This document shows, piece by piece, positions 52,859 to 60,764 of a DNA stretch of 64,000 bases; the stretch's first letter is position 1, and each line of letters opens with the position of its first letter. The notes under the pieces were generated by a model. That model had not been told where the DNA came from. It did not search any database and saw nothing but the letters and a program-made list of their open reading frames with translations. Source of the stretch: Actinomadura barringtoniae (GTDB taxonomy: Bacteria > Actinomycetota > Actinomycetes > Streptosporangiales > Streptosporangiaceae); NCBI RefSeq assembly GCF_017573505.1, contig NZ_JAGEOJ010000028.1:1-64000 (forward strand), in the 5' to 3' direction. A program made the position numbers and the translations under genes.

Positions 52859-53857
52859 TCACAGCGTCGCGGGCAGGCCCAGCCATGGTTTGTCGGTGGC
52901 GTCGAACCCGGTGAGCTCGGTGATCTTCGCGTCGACGATGTGCAGGACCGCGATGGTGAACAAACGGTATTCCGGGTCGTCGGGGGCACGCAGGTACAGC
53001 GCGGCGGCGGGCATGCGGTTGACCGTCGTGGCGATGCATCGCCAGTCGTCCTTGCCGCGCTGGAAGAGCCCACCGGAGACCCAGCCGTCCACCGCGTCCT
53101 TGGCCGTGACGATCACGGTGCCCGGGTCGGGCAGCATCGCGAAGCGCAGGTCCTCGCGCAGCAGGGCCATCAGGCCGTCGACGTCGTTGCGCTGATGGGC
53201 GTCGATGTAGGACTTCACCACGCCGCGCTCGTCATTCGACAGCTCGTGCGTGGCCGGGCTCCGCCAGTCCAGGCGGCGGCCGGGCAGCTGCTCGCGCATC
53301 GTCACGCGCGCCCGCTGCAGTGCGCTGGTCACCGATGCGACGGTCAGCTCGAGGGCGTCGGCGGCCTTCGACGCCGGCCAGCCGATGACGTCGCGCAGGA
53401 TGAACACCGCCCGCTGCCGCGGCGGCAGATGCTGGACGGCGATGATGAACGCCAGCTCGATCGTCTCCCGCGCCACCACCGATTCCTGCGGGTCCTCCGG
53501 GAGCATCCGGTCGGGGTAGGGCTGCAGGTAATGCAGTTCCAAGCCCGCGCCCGCGGGCACGGGTGTGCGGTCGTTGCGCTTGTCCAGGAAGTCGAGGCAG
53601 GCGTTCGTCGCGATCCGGTACAGCCAGGTCCGCAGCGCGGCGTTGCCCTTGAACGACTCCCGCTTGTTCCACGCCCGCAGGAACGTCTCCTGCGTCATGT
53701 CCAGGGCGTCCTCGTAATTCGCGAGCATGCGGTAGCAGTGCACCTGCAGCTCACGCCGGTAGCGCTCGGTGATGAGCGCGAACTGCGCCGTGTCACTTGA
53801 GCGGGCCGCCGCGATGAACGCGGCCTTGTCGGCGCCTGCCGGGCTGGCGTCGGTCAT
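52859..53857 (-). CDS. ECF sigma factor with SnoaL-like C-terminal domain
   Basis: Protein of 332 residues. Region 2 includes YRMLANYEDALDMTQETFLR and AALRTWLYRIATNACLDFLD; region 4 includes GWPASKAADALELTVASVTS. About 130 residues of NTF2-like fold follow (SYIDAHQRNDVDGLMALLRE). It resembles the SigG/ECF56 type, in which the tail tunes activity. GGAAGGA lies before the ATG at 53857. It lies 78 bases downstream of the MFS gene in the same direction. Confidence 0.93.
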   Translation of the reverse strand: MTDASPAGADKAAFIAAARSSDTAQFALITERYRRELQVHCYRMLANYEDALDMTQETFLRAWNKRESFKGNAALRTWLYRIATNACLDFLDKRNDRTPVPAGAGLELHYLQPYPDRMLPEDPQESVVARETIELAFIIAVQHLPPRQRAVFILRDVIGWPASKAADALELTVASVTSALQRARVTMREQLPGRRLDWRSPATHELSNDERGVVKSYIDAHQRNDVDGLMALLREDLRFAMLPDPGTVIVTAKDAVDGWVSGGLFQRGKDDWRCIATTVNRMPAAALYLRAPDDPEYRLFTIAVLHIVDAKITELTGFDATDKPWLGLPATL

Positions 53858-53935
53858 GGTCGTCAATCCTTCCACCGGTGGTGAGGGGCTACCAGGACTG
53901 ACGACGTGGCGGAGGATTTCTGATCGGTGGCCGCG

Positions 53936-55372
53936 TCAGCGGCTTGTGGTGTTCTCGGGAACGCGGGGGGCCGGGCTTGCCGGTCGTGCCGGCTCGGTGC
54001 TCCTGATCAGCCACAGGCCGGTGAACACGGCTGTGGCCAGGGTGACGATGCCGGCGACGATGAAGGCGCTGTTGAGGCCCGCCTCGAAGGAGGCGCCGCC
54101 GGACTGGCGGGTGCGGACGACGGCTCCGAGCAGCGCCACGCCGAGGACCGCGCCGATCTGCCGGGTGGTGCTGCTGACGCCTGAGGCCAGGCCGCCTTCC
54201 TGGGGGTTGACCGCCTGGATGGCGGCGCCGGTCAGCGGGGACATGGTGAGTGCGAAGCCGATGCCGACGACGGCGAGGCGCCACCACACGTTGGCGTAGG
54301 GGGTGTCGGCGTGCACGAAGCCCAGGGCCAGCAGTCCCAGCCCAGCCAGTGCCAGGCCGATGGTGACCATGATCCGGAAGCCGTGCCGGGCGGCGAGGCG
54401 TCCCGCGAACGGGCTGACGATGACCATCGCGAGCGTGGCGGGCAGGGTCTGCACCCCGGCTCGCAGGATCGAGGTGCCCTGGACGTAGACGAAGAACTGG
54501 GAGAAGAAGAACGACGAGCCCATGAGCGCGAAACCGACCACGACCATCGCGGTGTTGGAGACGGTGAACAGCCGTTCCCGGAAGAGCCGCAGGGGCAGCA
54601 TCGGTGCCGGAACCCGCGCTTCGACGACTAGGAAAGCGGCGAGGATCACGGCCGCGGCGGCGAAGCTGCTCAGGATCACCGGTGAGGTCCAGCCGCGGGA
54701 GCCGCCCTCGATCAGCCCGTAGGTGAGCGCCCCCACACCCAGGACGGACAGGGCCGTTCCGGGGACGTCGATCGCCGGGGCGCCGGGGTTGCGGGAGTCG
54801 TTCAGCACGCGCAGGCCGGCGACCAGCAGGACCGCGCCGACGGGCAGGTTGACCAGGAAGATGGCGGGCCAGCCGAAGGCCTCCACCAGAACGCCACCGG
54901 CCACCGGCCCGGCGGCCAGGCCGATTCCGCTGAATCCGGCCCACAGCCCGATCGCCCTGACGCGTTCCTGCGGAACCGGATAGGCGGCGACGAGCAGGGC
55001 CAGCGAGGCGGGGCTGAGCGCCGCGGCCCCGATGCCCTGGAGCACCCGCCCGGCGATCAGCCAGCCGATCGAGGGCGCGACCGAGCACAGGGCGGACGCG
55101 GCGGTGAACACCACGACGCCGGCCAGGAACATCTTCTTGCGGCCGAAGCGGTCGGTGAAGACGCCGCCCGACAGCAACAGCATGGCGACCAGCAGCACGT
55201 AGGCGTCGACGATCCATTGCAGCCCGGTCAGCTGGGTGTGCAGCCGTTCCTGCATGTCGGGCAGTGCCGCGCCGACGATCGTGTTGTCCAGCAGCACCAT
55301 GAACTGCCCCAGGCAGGTCACCGTGAGCAACAGCGCCCGGTTCGGCGCGGCCACCGGCGGTACAGACGTCAT
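53936..55372 (-). CDS. MFS drug exporter, DHA2 family
   Basis: Membrane protein of 478 residues with 14 predicted spans. Antiporter motif C-like region GFSGIGLAAGPVAGGVLVEA, motif A FTDRFGRKKMFLAG after span two, and motif D1-type start LGQFMVLLDNTIVGAALPDM. Proton-driven export of drugs such as quinolones or tetracenomycin-like compounds is typical. Divergent from a TetR gene with two matching palindromes between them. Confidence 0.93.
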   Translation of the reverse strand: MTSVPPVAAPNRALLLTVTCLGQFMVLLDNTIVGAALPDMQERLHTQLTGLQWIVDAYVLLVAMLLLSGGVFTDRFGRKKMFLAGVVVFTAASALCSVAPSIGWLIAGRVLQGIGAAALSPASLALLVAAYPVPQERVRAIGLWAGFSGIGLAAGPVAGGVLVEAFGWPAIFLVNLPVGAVLLVAGLRVLNDSRNPGAPAIDVPGTALSVLGVGALTYGLIEGGSRGWTSPVILSSFAAAAVILAAFLVVEARVPAPMLPLRLFRERLFTVSNTAMVVVGFALMGSSFFFSQFFVYVQGTSILRAGVQTLPATLAMVIVSPFAGRLAARHGFRIMVTIGLALAGLGLLALGFVHADTPYANVWWRLAVVGIGFALTMSPLTGAAIQAVNPQEGGLASGVSSTTRQIGAVLGVALLGAVVRTRQSGGASFEAGLNSAFIVAGIVTLATAVFTGLWLIRSTEPARPASPAPRVPENTTSR

Positions 55373-55380
55373 CCATCCTC

Positions 55381-55451
55381 CTAATGCAGTTTGCTACTGC
55401 GTTAGGAAGGTAACTGATGGGACGCGTTAACGCAACTGGCAACTGCGCTAA
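55381..55451. promoter_or_regulatory. Two 25-base TetR operators
   Basis: Imperfect palindromes at 55381-55405 (arms CTAATGCAG/CTGCGTTAG) and 55427-55451 (arms TTAACGCA/TGCGCTAA), 46 bases start to start, sharing the TAACGCAG-type half-site. They cover the divergent MFS and TetR promoters; the second ends nine bases before the TetR start. Confidence 0.65.
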
Positions 55452-55460
55452 GGTGGCGCC

Positions 55461-56036
55461 ATGGAAGAAATGAAGCCGGTCCGGCGGCCCGGCGGGCGCA
55501 GCGCCCGTGTCGGGGCCGCGGTGCATCAGGCCGTCACGGACCTGGTCGCCGAGCGCGGCTACGGCGAGTTCACGGTCGGTGACGTCGCGGCCCGCGCGGG
55601 CGTGGCCGATACCAGCGTCTACCGCCGGTGGGGCACCCTGGAGGCCCTGCTCACCGACGTGGCGCTCACGCGCCTGAACACGCAGTCACCGATGCCCGAC
55701 ACCGGGAGCCTGGCCGGTGACCTGCACGCCTACGCGGCCCAGGTGGCGCGCGAGATCACCGGACCCGACGGCCTGGCGGTGCTGCGCCTGACCGTCGCCC
55801 TGTCCAACCGGGGCGAGGCGGGTCTGCGGGCGCGTGACGACTTCCTCGCCGAACGCACCAAGTTCGTGCAGGCCATGCTCGACCGCGCCGCCGAACGCGG
55901 CGAGCAGCCACCCGACGTGATGGGCGTGCTCGACCACGTCATGGCCCCGATGTACATCCGCGTCCTGTTCGGCGCGGGCCCGCTCACCCCCGACTACATC
56001 GCCGGACTGGTCGACCGGCTGCTGGCGCAGGCCTGA
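55461..56036 (+). CDS. TetR-family transcriptional regulator
   Basis: Protein of 191 residues. HTH at about residues 15-60 (YGEFTVGDVAARAGVADTSV and YRRWGTLEALLTDV) and the TetR_C_16-like domain in the rest. Divergent from the MFS exporter and probably its drug-relieved repressor through the two 25-base palindromes. Confidence 0.93.
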   Translation: MEEMKPVRRPGGRSARVGAAVHQAVTDLVAERGYGEFTVGDVAARAGVADTSVYRRWGTLEALLTDVALTRLNTQSPMPDTGSLAGDLHAYAAQVAREITGPDGLAVLRLTVALSNRGEAGLRARDDFLAERTKFVQAMLDRAAERGEQPPDVMGVLDHVMAPMYIRVLFGAGPLTPDYIAGLVDRLLAQA

Positions 56037-56059
56037 TCTCTGGCTGCTTCCGGGTGAGG

Positions 56060-56230
56060 TCAGGAGGCGTCGGTGTGCTCTTCGTCGTCGCCGCGGCGGC
56101 GGTCCCGCCAGATCACGAAGGCGATCACCGCGACGACGATGAAGGTGGGCACGAAGAACGGCAGGGCGGTGATGGCGGAATGGGTGGCCAGGACTCCGTC
56201 GGCGCCTGTCACGCCGTTCACGCCGTTCAC
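56060..56230 (-). CDS. 56-residue membrane peptide
   Basis: Starts at GTG 56230, overlapping the stop of the 619-residue membrane protein gene (GTGA). One membrane span (ALPFFVPTFIVVAVIAFVIW) is flanked by a short N-terminal GVNGVTGADG stretch and a charged tail RDRRRGDDEEHTDAS. The translational overlap suggests it is a subunit or stabiliser of the large upstream protein. No family recognised. Confidence 0.7.
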   Translation of the reverse strand: MNGVNGVTGADGVLATHSAITALPFFVPTFIVVAVIAFVIWRDRRRGDDEEHTDAS

Positions 56231-58086
56231 GCGGGGACCTTGGGACGGACCGGCTCGGGCCGCTTGGCGCCCTCGGGGGGTAGCGAGCGGGAGATCCGCG
56301 ACACGCCCCAGCCGAGCGAGATGATCAGCACGAGGGTGCAGAACAGCACGACCGCAGAGCAGGCCAGCCACAGCCAGCCGGGCACGCCGCTCTTCAGCTC
56401 GCGCTGCAGGATCTTCTTCTCGCTCTGCACGGGGCGGGTGAAGTGCTGTGCGGCGGGCAGTTCCTTGGCGCCGATCGCCGGATCGTTGGGCAGGTAGACG
56501 GGCACCCCGGCCAGGGTGCGGCCGTCGTGGATGCGGATCAGGGTCTTCCAGTCGCCGTGGACGGGCATCGGCTCGCGGGTGCGGTAGACGCCCTGCCCCT
56601 CCTTGATCAGGTGCTGGACCTGCAGGCCCTCGCCCTGCCAGCCGGTGACGGTGACCCAGGCGGGGTCGTCGACGGCGCCGGGCGGCGACAGGACGATCTT
56701 GGCGTTGGCGGTGCGGTGGGCGGCGTCGCCGTGGGTGTCGGTGAGGGTGACGGTGGCGCTCTGGCCGTGCGGGACGTTGATGATGAGGCCGTTGGCGATC
56801 GCGGCGGCGACCCCGGCCAGGGATACGGCCAGCAGCGTCCGGGAGATCGCGGGGCGGGGCAGGCGGCCCTCCAGCCCTTCGGCGAGCATCGCGCCGCACA
56901 GGCCGCCGGCGACGCCGCCGACCACGGCCATGATCATGCCTTCGACGAGGATGTCGGTGGTCCAGGGCAGCCGCATCGCGACGTGGCTCCAGCCGTACTC
57001 GGCGCCGAACCCGGCGGTGCCGATGAGCACGCCGCTGACCGCGCCGAGCGCGAGCGGTCGCCGGGCCAGGGCGAGCGCGGCGAGCTCCACGCAGAGCGCC
57101 TCGGCGAAGTACAGCGGGACGGCCGCCCACAGTTCGCCGATGACGCCGCCGACGATGAGCGAGACGCCGCCGCGTACCAGCATGTAGAACACGACCGCGA
57201 AGATCGCGCCGCCGCGGCCGACCCACAGGCGGGCGGCGACCAGGGCGCACCCGGCGGCCAGCGCGATCAGCAGCGGCTGGTGGACCAGGCGGAACTGGGT
57301 GACGCCGAAGTCGTACTCGGCCTGGAAGACCGACAGGCCGACCAGCAGGCCGCCGGCCATCATGCCGCGGCGGATCCAGCGGGCGGCGGCGGGCGGCTCC
57401 TCGCCCTCGGAGCCGGACCAGGCGCGGCGGCCCTCGCGTTCCAGGATCATCATGGCGACCAGCGAGAGCCCGGCGCCGCCGATCAGCATCAGGTGGGTGG
57501 GGCCCCACAGGGTGACGTCCTGGCCGAAGATGCGGTGCCAGATGTCGTCGAGGGGGAAGCCGAGCAGCGCGTAGAACCCGGCTCCGGCGAGCAGGACGCC
57601 GCCGGTCGGGGCGTACCAGTCGCGGGTGATGCGCACGGCGGCGGCGCCGGGGCGTTCGCCCTTGGGCAGCGTCACGGCCAGCACTCCGGCGGTGAAGATG
57701 CCGAACAGGCCGATGAGGATCGGGTAGTGGGCGATGTTGGCCAGCGGGCCCTCGTCGCGGCCGTGCGAGATGTGCAGGGAGATGTCCCAGTACATGCCGA
57801 GCAGCGCGGTGAGCAGGGACGCCAGCGCCACCACCGAGGGCAGCGCGGCCCAGCCGGGCAGGCCGCGCCCGGGGCCGCGTTCGGAGAGGGCGGCGAGCCG
57901 CGCCAGCACGTTGATCTTGCCGGTGCGGTGTCCCCAGCCGAAGACCAGCAGGAACGTGGTGAGGACGGCCGCGGCGCCCGAGGCGATGAAGACCTGGTCA
58001 AGCGCTGCGCCGCCGGCGGGCTTGTTCTGCGCCGCCGCCAGCTGCAGGGCGGCGGTCAGTCCTGTGTCGTTCACTCGCTCCCACAC
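56227..58086 (-). CDS. 619-residue polytopic membrane protein with exported C-terminal domain, unknown function
   Basis: Starts at GTG 58086 with GGGAG upstream. About ten to twelve spans in residues 30-455. Between them are His-bearing motifs: YWDISLHISHGRDEGPLANI (His105, His108), AHYP (His120), and DDIWHRIFGQD followed by WGPTHLM (His184, His198). Residues about 455-590 form a predicted beta domain outside the membrane resembling FixH/YtkA-like folds (VTLTDTHGDAAHRTANAKIV), then one last span and a basic tail. The His set could bind heme or copper. No characterised homologue is known to me. Confidence 0.8.
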   Translation of the reverse strand: MWERVNDTGLTAALQLAAAQNKPAGGAALDQVFIASGAAAVLTTFLLVFGWGHRTGKINVLARLAALSERGPGRGLPGWAALPSVVALASLLTALLGMYWDISLHISHGRDEGPLANIAHYPILIGLFGIFTAGVLAVTLPKGERPGAAAVRITRDWYAPTGGVLLAGAGFYALLGFPLDDIWHRIFGQDVTLWGPTHLMLIGGAGLSLVAMMILEREGRRAWSGSEGEEPPAAARWIRRGMMAGGLLVGLSVFQAEYDFGVTQFRLVHQPLLIALAAGCALVAARLWVGRGGAIFAVVFYMLVRGGVSLIVGGVIGELWAAVPLYFAEALCVELAALALARRPLALGAVSGVLIGTAGFGAEYGWSHVAMRLPWTTDILVEGMIMAVVGGVAGGLCGAMLAEGLEGRLPRPAISRTLLAVSLAGVAAAIANGLIINVPHGQSATVTLTDTHGDAAHRTANAKIVLSPPGAVDDPAWVTVTGWQGEGLQVQHLIKEGQGVYRTREPMPVHGDWKTLIRIHDGRTLAGVPVYLPNDPAIGAKELPAAQHFTRPVQSEKKILQRELKSGVPGWLWLACSAVVLFCTLVLIISLGWGVSRISRSLPPEGAKRPEPVRPKVPA

Positions 58087-58139
58087 GGGTCACTCCCATT
58101 GCCGACCAAACGGTGATTGAACGCCCCCCGAATGGAGTA

Positions 58140-58179
58140 TGTCATCCGTCTATGTGTCATTGTCTAGTGTCACCGTCTG
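58140..58179. promoter_or_regulatory. Triple direct repeat in the divergent promoter
   Basis: TGTCATCCGTCTA (58140-58152), TGTCATTGTCTA (58155-58166) and TGTCACCGTCTG (58168-58179) follow one another with steps of 15 and 13 bases, between the 619-residue membrane protein gene and the lipoprotein gene. Likely an activator or repressor array controlling both. Confidence 0.5.
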
Positions 58180-58210
58180 TGGTGTTAGCCACCGGATCGA
58201 AGGGAGCGAC

Positions 58211-58660
58211 ATGCGACGCGCGGCGCGATGGACCGTGATGGCGGCGTTGACCGCCGGGATGCTGGTGGCCGCCGCGGGATGCGGCAAGCCGGCGCCGGAC
58301 TCCGGGGGCTCGGCGTCCGGGGGCTCCGCGCCGTCGGGGAGCTCGGGCGGGTCCTCCCCGGCACAGACCGCCGGAACCCGCTCGCCGGGTAAGACCGATG
58401 TCACCACCGTCACCGCCACCGTCACCCGGGGGAAAGTCCAGACCGCCCGCAGGACGGTGAAGGTGCACCTGGGCTCGACCGTGCGGATCACCGTCACCAG
58501 CGACGCAGGCGAGGAGTTCCACCTGCATGGCTACGACCGCGAGCTGGAGCTTCAGCCCGGCCGTCCCGGGACGCTGCAGCTGGTCGCCGACAAGCCGGGG
58601 GTGTTCGAGGCCGAACTGCACCACTCGGGGGCCCGCGTCTTCGAGCTGCAGGTGAGCTGA
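58211..58660 (+). CDS. Lipoprotein with cupredoxin-like domain
   Basis: Protein of 149 residues. Lipobox LVAAAGC places the lipidated Cys at about residue 23, followed by a Ser/Gly-rich linker (to about 65). A small beta-sandwich domain comes next, with EEFHLHGYDRELELQPGRPG and DKPGVFEAELHHSGARVFEL. These resemble cupredoxin-like domains, but the copper-ligand Cys is absent while several His remain (FHLHG, LHHSG). It should sit outside the membrane, next to the partner membrane proteins. AGGGAG precedes the ATG. Confidence 0.8.
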   Translation: MRRAARWTVMAALTAGMLVAAAGCGKPAPDSGGSASGGSAPSGSSGGSSPAQTAGTRSPGKTDVTTVTATVTRGKVQTARRTVKVHLGSTVRITVTSDAGEEFHLHGYDRELELQPGRPGTLQLVADKPGVFEAELHHSGARVFELQVS

Positions 58661-58663
58661 CCG

Positions 58664-59968
58664 GTGCACGTCCTCGCGCACGGGCTCGGCGGCCGCACCG
58701 ACCTGCCCATGGACGCCGTCACCGCGATCATCGGCGGCGGCGCGGCGGTCGCCGCGTCGTTCCTGGCCCTGACGGCGGCGTGGCGCCGCCCGCGGCTGAG
58801 CCCGGACGCCGGGCGGCCGCTGCCCGCCCGGATCGCCCGCGTACTGGACTCGCGCGCGCTGACGGTCACCGGGCGGGTGCTGGCGTTCGCCGCGACCGCG
58901 TTCGTGCTGGTGGTGGCGGTGGCCGGGCCCGGTACCGACAGCCGCAACCTGGCGCCGTGGGCGCTGTTCGTGACGTTCTGGGTGGGGCTGGTGCCGGTCA
59001 GCGTGCTGCTCGGCCCGGTGTGGCGGCGCGTCAACCCGCTGAGGACCCTGCACGCCGCGCTGTGCGCCCTCACCCGCACCGGCGCCCAGGGCCGGCGCCC
59101 GCTGTCCAAGCGGCTGGGTTACTGGCCCGCGGCGGGGTGGCTCACCGGGTTCGTATGGCTGGAGCTGGTCGCCCCGCATCGCTCGGACCCGCGCCTGGTC
59201 GGCGCGCTGATCTGCGGTTACGCAGCGTTGAACGTGGGCCTGGCCTGGGTGTACGGGCGGGACTGGTTCACCCGCTGCGACGGCTTCGAGGCCTACTCCA
59301 GCCTGATGGCGCGGCTGTGCCCGATCGGGCGGCGCGCGGACGGGACGCTGGTGCTGCGGACCCCGCTGACCGGGCTGATGCGGGTCACCGGCGAGGCGGG
59401 GCTGACGGCGGCGGCGTGCGTGCTGATCGGCTCGACCGGCTTCGACGGGATCACCCGCACCACGTACTGGCGCGACAACGTCGACCCGACCAGCATCGTC
59501 GCCGGGACGCTGGGCCTGGCGGCCGCGATCGCGGGGGTCGCGGTGCTGTACGTCGGCGCGCTACGGGTGAGCGCGGCGCTGACCGGCGACGATCCCGCCG
59601 AGCTCCCCGGCCGCTTCGCCGCGACGCTGCTGCCGATCGCGTTCGGCTACACCCTCGCGCACTACTTCTCGTTCTTCATGCTCGAGGGGCAGATGACCTT
59701 CATCCTGGCCAGCGACCCGTTCGGCACCGGCCTGAACCTGCTCGGCTCGACCGGCTACCGCGTCGACTACGGGCTGGTCAGCCCCACCATCACCGCCCAG
59801 GTCCAGGTCAACGCGATCGTCCTGGGGCACATCGGCGCCACCATCGCCGCGCACGACCTGGCCCTGCGGACCCAGCCGCCCGGACGGACGCTTCTCGGCC
59901 AGCTTCCGATCGCCGCCGTCATGGTCGCCCTGACCTGCGCCGGGCTGTTCGCCCTGCTCAGCGGCTGA
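58664..59968 (+). CDS. 434-residue polytopic membrane protein, unknown function
   Basis: Starts at GTG, three bases after the lipoprotein stop (ATG at 58709 is an alternative). About ten spans. Conserved-looking polar residues within spans: RRVNPLRTLH, WVYGRDWFTRCDGFEAYSSL, and near the end AHYFSFFMLEGQM and QVQVNAIVLGHIGATIAAHD, giving several membrane-embedded His. No characterised family recognised. The tight spacing suggests it works with the lipoprotein and perhaps with the divergent 619-residue protein. Confidence 0.8.
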   Translation: MHVLAHGLGGRTDLPMDAVTAIIGGGAAVAASFLALTAAWRRPRLSPDAGRPLPARIARVLDSRALTVTGRVLAFAATAFVLVVAVAGPGTDSRNLAPWALFVTFWVGLVPVSVLLGPVWRRVNPLRTLHAALCALTRTGAQGRRPLSKRLGYWPAAGWLTGFVWLELVAPHRSDPRLVGALICGYAALNVGLAWVYGRDWFTRCDGFEAYSSLMARLCPIGRRADGTLVLRTPLTGLMRVTGEAGLTAAACVLIGSTGFDGITRTTYWRDNVDPTSIVAGTLGLAAAIAGVAVLYVGALRVSAALTGDDPAELPGRFAATLLPIAFGYTLAHYFSFFMLEGQMTFILASDPFGTGLNLLGSTGYRVDYGLVSPTITAQVQVNAIVLGHIGATIAAHDLALRTQPPGRTLLGQLPIAAVMVALTCAGLFALLSG

Positions 59969-60667
59969 CTTCTTGCGGCGCTGGACCTCCTTGACCGCGG
60001 CGCCGGCCGCGATCAGGACCGGCACCCAGAACTTGCTCGTGCCCAGGATCACCGCCAGCCAGCCCGGCGGCGAGACGTCGGGCAGCGGCAGGTCGGGCAG
60101 GGAGATGCCGGGCAGCGGGATCGACGGCAGGTCGATCTTGGGCAGGTCGACGTGCGGCCAGGGCACGTACGACAGCAGCACCTTGATCAGCGCGCCGACG
60201 CCCAGCAGCCCGAACGCCACCTTGCCGACGGCCGCGACCACCAGCCGCGAGGCGTACAGCTTGGGGTAGCGCCGCGCCAGCTCCTCGCGCCGCTCAGCCC
60301 GGGTGCCCGGGGGAGGCGTGAACGAGACCTTCTCGGCCTTGGCCTTGTCGTCGTCCTTGCTCTCGTCCTTGGCCTTGTCCTGCTTGCCCTGGTCCTTCTT
60401 GGCGTCGTCGGGCTTGGGCGGTACGAGCTCGACGCGGCCGGCCTGGCCGTCGCGCAGGCCGAGCGGGTCGAAGGCCACCACGATCTTGGCTTCGCCGTGC
60501 TCGACCTCGCCCTTGATCAGGACCTCGTCCTGTTCGGCGGCCTGCTCGCCGTCGACGTAGAGCCTGATGACGCGCTGCCAGCCGGTCCGTTCGGTCTCGA
60601 TCTCCAGGCGGTGTCCCTGGTGGTCGAGCGTCCATCGGCCGCCGTTGCCTGCCCCTGCGCTGTTCAC
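59561..60667 (-). CDS. Hypothetical protein with LP-repeat segment, overlapping antisense the preceding gene
   Basis: From GTG 60667 the frame encodes 368 residues. The first 230 look real: an N-terminal beta-rich domain (WTLDHQGHRLEIETERTGWQ), a Lys/Asp/Glu-rich linker (about 95-120), a hydrophobic segment, a Pro/Leu repeat (DLPKIDLPSIPLPGISLPDL) and a second hydrophobic segment (GWLAVILGTSKFWVPVLIAA) ending in Lys/Arg. Beyond base 59968 the frame continues 408 bases on the opposite strand of the 434-residue membrane gene, giving Gly/Asp/Gln-rich sequence that looks like a shadow. The start codon lies directly after GGAAGG and is doubtful. No family recognised. Confidence 0.6.
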   Translation of the reverse strand: MNSAGAGNGGRWTLDHQGHRLEIETERTGWQRVIRLYVDGEQAAEQDEVLIKGEVEHGEAKIVVAFDPLGLRDGQAGRVELVPPKPDDAKKDQGKQDKAKDESKDDDKAKAEKVSFTPPPGTRAERREELARRYPKLYASRLVVAAVGKVAFGLLGVGALIKVLLSYVPWPHVDLPKIDLPSIPLPGISLPDLPLPDVSPPGWLAVILGTSKFWVPVLIAAGAAVKEVQRRKKSAAEQGEQPGAGQGDHDGGDRKLAEKRPSGRLGPQGQVVRGDGGADVPQDDRVDLDLGGDGGADQPVVDAVAGRAEQVQAGAERVAGQDEGHLPLEHEEREVVREGVAERDRQQRRGEAAGELGGIVAGQRRAHP

Positions 60668-60764
60668 CCTTCCAGGTTGCCGGGCGCGGGGGCGGGCTCG
60701 ATGCGGCCGATGCGCTATCGCCGTATAGACCAAAGTCGGTGCATGCTGCCACCGGACGGCACGG

